This document shows, piece by piece, positions 59,217-64,000 of a DNA stretch of 64,000 nucleotides. Numbering within the stretch: position 1 is the first letter of the stretch; every line of letters begins with the position of its first letter. The DNA is from Siderastrea siderea (Eukaryota; Cnidaria; Anthozoa; Scleractinia; Rhizangiidae), in assembly GCA_964030785.1 (NCBI GenBank), contig OZ034970.1, positions 42,952,335-43,016,334 on the forward strand, given 5' to 3'. A program made the position numbers and the translations under genes. The notes under the pieces were generated by a model. That model was not told where the DNA came from. It did not search any database and was given only the letters and a program-made list of their open reading frames with translations.

Positions 59217-59549
59217 ACACAAAGTATAAAATAGAGAAGATAGATTAAAGTATTATACCTTATTTATTAAATACCTAATTGTTTAAGATGCTCCTTTTAC
59301 TTTTATTTTGTTTTCGCTCTTTTTTCTAAACTTAATAGTGCATCTAATTTATTGTAATTGTGATTTATTGTAATTTAGTGTAACAAGCGTGATATGGATA
59401 ATTGTAATTTATAATATTCTGTATTAACAAATGAATGTAATTGTACTATGTGTATAATAACAATAACAAAAAAAATTCAGCATTAACAAAAAAAAATCGT
59501 ATGACCAATCAGCTGGCTTCTCTAGCACGAAGAGACTATTTTTATCTCG

Positions 59550-60275
59550 ATGCTTTTGGCGCGTAAATCTCGGTATGTATATAATAAAATGATATCTCCA
59601 ATTTTGCTCTATAATAGTGAAATTTGGGGTGGTTATGTTAAATCTGATTTTAAGGCCTGGGATGGTTCACAAATTGAAAGAACACATCTGCAGTTTTGTA
59701 AACGTTATCTTGAAGTTAGTAATAAGGCTTCTAATGTTGCATGTAGAGCTGAACTAGGTCGATTTCCTCTACTTATTGCCATTAATCAAAGAATCCTCAA
59801 CTACTTGTTATATCTCCAAAACAAGCAACCGGATTCTTTTGTTAGACAGTCTTTTTTAATTTCATCAGAACTTCACACCGCTGGTAAAAATAGTTTTTAC
59901 TTTAATCTGATGAAAATATCCGAATATTTTAATTTTGGTAATTTTAGTCCTGATTTAGTAGACACCGCAAAAGTGACAATGTTTCTACAGTTAATGAAAC
60001 AGAAATATATTTCTTATTGGCAACATACTCTACAGCATTCTTAAAAACTAGAATTTTATAGATCTTTTAAGAACGAATATGCCGCTTCCAGTTATCTAGA
60101 GTTAACTAGGAGAGTTTCTGATAGGAGAACATTAACTAAATTACGTATTAGTAATCATAAACTAATGATCGAACTGGGCAGATATGACGATACGCCCAGA
60201 GACAATAGGCTTTGCCCAGTCTGTGATTGTAATCAAACCGAAGATGAAATTCATTTTATATATGTCCTTTTTTTT
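59550..60275 (+). pseudogene. LINE-A C-terminal region
   Basis: The frame reads NKMISPILLYNSEIWGGY, then RTHLQFCKRYLEVSNKASN, the C-terminal part of ORF2 in jockey/CR1-type LINEs. It has an in-frame TAA at 60042-60044, then continues KLRISNHKLMIELGRYD and a CPVC...EDEIHF zinc-knuckle motif. It is in the same orientation as the LINE-A fragments at 37.2-41.65 kb. The piece between (second half of the reverse transcriptase, including FADD) is not seen anywhere in the window. Confidence 0.7.
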
Positions 60276-60357
60276 ATTACTAATAAGTTGTACGCTTTTG
60301 CAATATTGTAACAAATTTACAGTCATGCAAATAAAGCTTCTTGTTGTTGTTGTTGTT
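60276..60357 (+). repeat. LINE-A 3' end with (TTG)n tail
   Basis: A short 3' UTR follows, with ATGCAAATAAAGCTTCTTG and then a GTT microsatellite ending near 60357. Short microsatellite 3' tails instead of poly(A) are typical of CR1/L2-type LINEs. The sequence beyond it does not match the continuation of the foldback element truncated at 37192. Confidence 0.6.
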
Positions 60358-60539
60358 ATAAGGAATGTGGAGAGTTCTAAGCAAAGGGGAAGCGGGGAAA
60401 AAGAATAACTCAAACCCACCCGCTTAAATGATGTGGTCACATCTAGGTTAGGGAGACCCTAGATGTGTCCGGCTTTAACAGCGTCCTTAGACCATAAGAA
60501 CAAGAACTTTTTTCTTACTGTGTGAACACTGTTAAGATG

Positions 60540-60850
60540 ACTTTTGATCCAACGTTGCGGTGTAATTTTTAGCGGAGCCTGCGGGCAAAGCCCGCCAGCG
60601 GAGCTCCATTGCTAAGGAAATTTGGTAACCTATCAAGCCGAGAAATTTTGGTTGTGACGTAATAGTCACGTGACCGTCCGTCCGTACGTCCGTCCGTCCG
60701 CACAGTCTCTGGGAGGGGGAGGGGAGTGCCAAGACAACCCGACGGGGGTAGAGAATGCCATCTTTTCTTGGCGGGAAATCGCGCGGTGCTTTTGGGCAAC
60801 CCGCCTTTTTCTTGGCGGGAAATCGCATGACCATCGTCGCTTTTGAAAAA
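60540..60850. repeat. Dispersed repeat with (CCGT)n microsatellite
   Basis: It contains GCGGAGCCTGCGGGCAAAGC with its near-inverse GCCCGCCAGCGGAGCTCC, a CCGT microsatellite at about 60674-60701, and duplicated TTCTTGGCGGGAAATCGC at 60766 and 60810. The duplicated motif and simple repeat account for the long overlapping minus-strand frames, which I do not call as genes. Confidence 0.55.
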
Positions 60851-61494
60851 GAGGTTTCTTTAAAAGCTTAAGCTTCTTAGGCATTTAACGATTGTTCGAG
60901 AGTACTGAAGTTTTATACTTGACAAAAAAGACATCTAATATCTATAAATGGAAAGAAAAAGTTCAAGTTACGAAAGCTGCCTTCAAAGGACTTCATGGCT
61001 TTGTTTTCTTCACGGCGGAGAGTTTGCCCTGTTCTGAAACACAACCGAGTAAGTGAAGTTTTTAAAGGGTCTAAGGTACATGATTCGAGTATTACGGTGA
61101 AAGAAATTACGTTTTGAAATGGAAATTTGATTTATGCCATTAGAAATGTGTCATTTACTTTTGACTTTAAAAAATTATTAGAAAACGCGCTCAGATTTGT
61201 GACAGATTCTTGAATATTTTTCCATGCTCAGCCGATTTCACTAGTGTGGACTGACCTACGATTTATGAAGTGTAACGCGAATTGCATTTAAGTATAAACT
61301 TACGGGTTTTCGAATAAACTTTTTTCAAAAATGATTTCTCTGTCCATTATTTTGTGTTTGTTTATTCATAACAGTAGGTCTAAGCACAGACGCAAGACAA
61401 CTGCACAAGCTTTGCTTTCAATTTTGACTGTCCGGTCCATCTGTTTGTGCAACTGTCGATTTTCTTGTCCTAGAAGTTTTCAATAGTAATAATC

Positions 61495-62010
61495 TTTTAA
61501 GCGAAGCAGTTGTCGGTTTAAAGCTATTTTATTCCAAAAGCTTGCAAAAACAGTTTTGTGCGTTCCTCAAAGCGCCTAACTTTATATAGGCTTACTTCGC
61601 ATCCGCAAAACTTATGCCGGCATAATTTAATTAAAGTGTGTTTGGTGTTTCTTTGTTTTGAATCTTCATGGTCTCTAGTTAGAGAACGAAATATAACAGT
61701 TATTTGAAAAACTATAAGCGAAGCAGTTGTCGGTTTAAACCTATTACATCCGAAAAGCTTCCAAAAACAGTTCTGTGCATTTTTAAAAGCGCTCTAATTT
61801 CAGACAATTTGCAGCCGCAAAACTTATGCCACAGAGTTAAGAATGTTTGGACGGTGTTTGTTTGTTTGTTTCCAATCTCGATGGTCTCAAGTTAGAGAAC
61901 GAAATATAAGGGTTACTTAAGTAACTATAAGCGAAGCAGTTTTGAGTTTAAAGCTATTTTATCCGGTAAGTAATGTGTGTTCCTCAAAGTGCTTGAATTT
62001 TTTCGCGGCT
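61495..62010. repeat. ~215-bp tandem repeat, about 2.4 diverged copies
   Basis: GCGAAGCAGTTGTCGGTTTAAA starts at 61501 and 61718, and a diverged copy at 61931 (periods 217 and 213). Shared segments in each unit include CCGCAAAACTTATGCC and GTTAGAGAACGAAATATAA. No open frame is conserved between copies. Confidence 0.8.
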
Positions 62011-64000
62011 GCCAAAAGTTTATTACAAGTGCTTCGAAGCTCCCCAGATCCTTTCTTTCGGGTAACCCCAGTAAAATGCCGGTGAAATCTCAGTATAAAT
62101 TTTTGACCAGAGTAATATTTTTATTTAGTGGCAGTTCATGTTATTTGTTAACATCCGAACGCGATGAAGACAACCCATTTAACTGACAGTCGAATGATTT
62201 TTATTTTGTTTTTGTAAATGAGCGCCGTTTCAAGTTCATTCAAGCGAACAGCCAATAATCCAAGGAGATTTGACAAGCCTTGACAGTTAATGACAGGATA
62301 TGGAAACATTACGAACACCAAGCAACAGGGTTCGTGAGTAAAATGTGTTCAGTTTGATGCCCGGAAAAAAAAATAATCAAGCTGTGCTCAGCCTCGGAAC
62401 ACTTTTAGGCTTTTTGAGAAACACTTTTCGAAAGCGAATGAGCCAAAAAAAGCCCCGAAATATATTTCAGACCGAAAAGTTTCAGGACTATTTTTGAGAA
62501 ACGAACACCAGTTTATTCCTTCGCGGCTCCGCTTTTAGGCTTGGCTAAATCTACATATTATTTGCTTACTGGCGTAAATCTATCTGGGTTTACACACGTA
62601 AATGAAAGTTAGGCACTGATCGACATTTTTACGTCAACGCAACCCGCTTACACATTTAGCATCATCTCTAATTTTATTTACACGCGTAAAGCCAGTTCAA
62701 TTTTCGCACATGTAAAAATTACGTGACAGCTGAAATCCACCTTTTACGGGATTGCACTAGCATACCTTGAAAACGTTGTTAGTTGCTCCATGCTAAGTAA
62801 CCCATGGACTGACAGCGATGAGTCGTCTAAAGCAGGCTATGTCTCCCCAAAATATTGAAATTTCGCTCACCTGACTTCCATCTTACTTTGCTAAATGCCA
62901 CCAAATATACAACAAAACTTGATGGAAAGAGTCTAACAAACAGGACAGAACAACTAGGTAGGGGATAAAGTGTAGCATTAAAAGGATGGAAGTAGATAAC
63001 ACTTCATCAAGTTTGATTTGTCATGACAGGCCTCCAGAAATCAAATTTGCCATTCTGATGTAAGATTTTTCAGCCGATATATTGTCACTATAGTTTACAT
63101 TTCCTTACTTTCTACACTTTTGCCGATCTTTGTTTTTCTTCCTTCTTGAAGACAATTAGGAAAGCTTAAATAAGCCCTTAGTCATGTCTAAGGGGGGGTT
63201 ACAGTCAATTTTTAAAGAAACTGGATAGGATTTAAGAAAGAAATAAAAGAGATAAAAAATTTTCGTCAACACCCCCAGACAGTCAATTCCCAAGAGAGGG
63301 CACTTAAGTCAGTGCTTGCAAACTGTTTTGGTGTCCATCTATTAATTATTAACCTTAAATTGTAATTTCAACTCACTTTAAACTATTCATATTTTTTCAT
63401 TTTTCCATAAATTGATCAATACGCTCACTTTTTTCTTCCTTACGGACATTTTAAAAATCGCCAAAAAATTCTGGAAGATCCATGGGAGCTCGCACTACAA
63501 ACTTTAAGATGGCATTTTGATTGAATGTAAACTCAAGGAGATAACTGAGAAAAACAGCTAAATCACTGGGAAAACATAGCATCCAACTGTAATCCCCCGT
63601 AAGAAAATATAATATATCAACCGCCTGCATACCGTCTCTTTAAGGCTCGCCGATCTATAATACTGGAAGAGACTTTGCCTTTAAATTTTCTCTTTATTGA
63701 ATAAAAAAGCAGCAGTTAATAAAACTGATGCACATACTCGGTACACACCCAAGTACGATTTTTACAAAATCACCCCTTCATATAAATACAGGTGTCTTAA
63801 GCTTTTTGTTTAGTGATTTCAAAACATATCACGTTGGCGTAGGTTAAAATAAAAGAAAAATACAGTCAGAAACAAGACATAGCTAAACTTTGCATCTATC
63901 ACAAGCGAGTTTGTGGAGTATCTCACGCATTGAAATCGAATCTCCAACTCATTGCCTGACGATTGTCTCATTTGCTGTTCTAAATTCTGTTCTTGTATGT
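62011..64000. other. No recognised gene
   Basis: AT-rich sequence with only short frames. I see no splice-linked exons, RNA genes or clear element ends up to the window edge. Confidence 0.5.

Larger units (their letters stand above)
54392..59489 (+). mobile_element. LINE-B, L1/Tx1-like retrotransposon, full length
   Basis: A 17-bp target duplication AAAAAAATCGTATGACC lies at 54375-54391 and 59490-59506. Between the copies is a complete element: a ~120-base 5' UTR, ORF1 (54513-55377), ORF2 (55574-59216), and a 3' UTR with A-rich end. Few disruptions and an almost perfect duplication suggest a fairly recent insertion. It landed upstream of the tyrosine recombinase start, in the composite element. 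Confidence 0.92.
41651..59560. mobile_element. Composite insertion separating two LINE-A fragments
   Basis: Between the LINE-A reverse transcriptase fragment and the LINE-A C-terminal fragment lies ~18 kb. It holds a decayed repeat ORF (+, 42964-45700), LINE-C (-, 46212-51766), an inverted copy of flank sequence, a tyrosine-recombinase pseudogene (-, 52875-54230) and LINE-B (+, 54392-59489). Subtracting the two LINEs leaves about 7.2 kb, with inverted repeats at about 42310-42613 and 52185-52515. Left-flank sequence at 41900-42180 is also a diverged direct repeat of 42310-42560. No terminal inverted repeats were seen at the outer edges, as expected for recombinase (Crypton-like) elements. The unity of this element is inference. 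Confidence 0.4.

Noticed and set aside
60532..60884. Overlapping minus-strand ORFs of 72-100 codons
   Set aside because: They cover a dispersed repeat with a CCGT microsatellite and a duplicated motif; no conserved domain.

Overview
The window is a eukaryotic, intron-bearing, AT-rich and very repeat-dense stretch of animal genome, most likely a cnidarian (stony coral or sea anemone). This rests on the one host gene, a cartilage intermediate layer protein (CILP)-like matrix gene with classic GT-AG introns, on an interstitial TTAGGG tract, and on repeat families that I recognise as typical of anthozoan genomes. The species assignment is inference. Two 200-base N gaps (7501-7700 and 49701-49900) interrupt the sequence.

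Layout. 1-2219: no recognisable gene. 2224-7359: a TTAA-flanked foldback element with arms of about 1.3 kb, carrying a nested MITE (3671-4677). 7701-18218: the 3' part of a CILP-like gene on the + strand, nine exons whose phases join into one 1133-residue frame ending in a stop. Its domains in order are a SPARC-like EF-hand pair, a CILP carboxypeptidase-regulatory-like domain, an Ig domain, a 12-cysteine domain, a second regulatory-like domain, and a long C-terminal region in which one ~144-residue unit is tandemly duplicated. 18219-27460: intergenic repeats, including a 2.3 kb inverted-repeat element holding a PIF/Harbinger-type MITE, and two TTAA-flanked elements that abut through one shared TTAA. 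27468-29045: a 124-bp satellite array of about 12.7 copies. 29054-37192: a second, inverted and truncated copy of the foldback element, carrying a 4.55 kb transposon insertion that itself holds an 807-bp element.

37193-60357: a nest of retrotransposons. A LINE (LINE-A) begins near 37.2 kb, is interrupted by a 2.0 kb Mutator-like element with a 9-bp target duplication, and stops mid reverse transcriptase at 41.65 kb. Its C-terminal end reappears at about 59.55 kb. Between these pieces lies a composite with a decayed cnidarian repeat ORF (+) and a tyrosine-recombinase gene (-). Two L1/Tx1-like LINEs of about 5 kb have inserted into the composite, one per strand, each with a readable target-site duplication. 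60358-64000: further repeats, no recognised gene.

The only likely functional host product is the CILP-like extracellular matrix protein. The rest reads as a record of successive insertions, several dated relative to each other by target duplications and by empty sites in paralogous copies within the same window.
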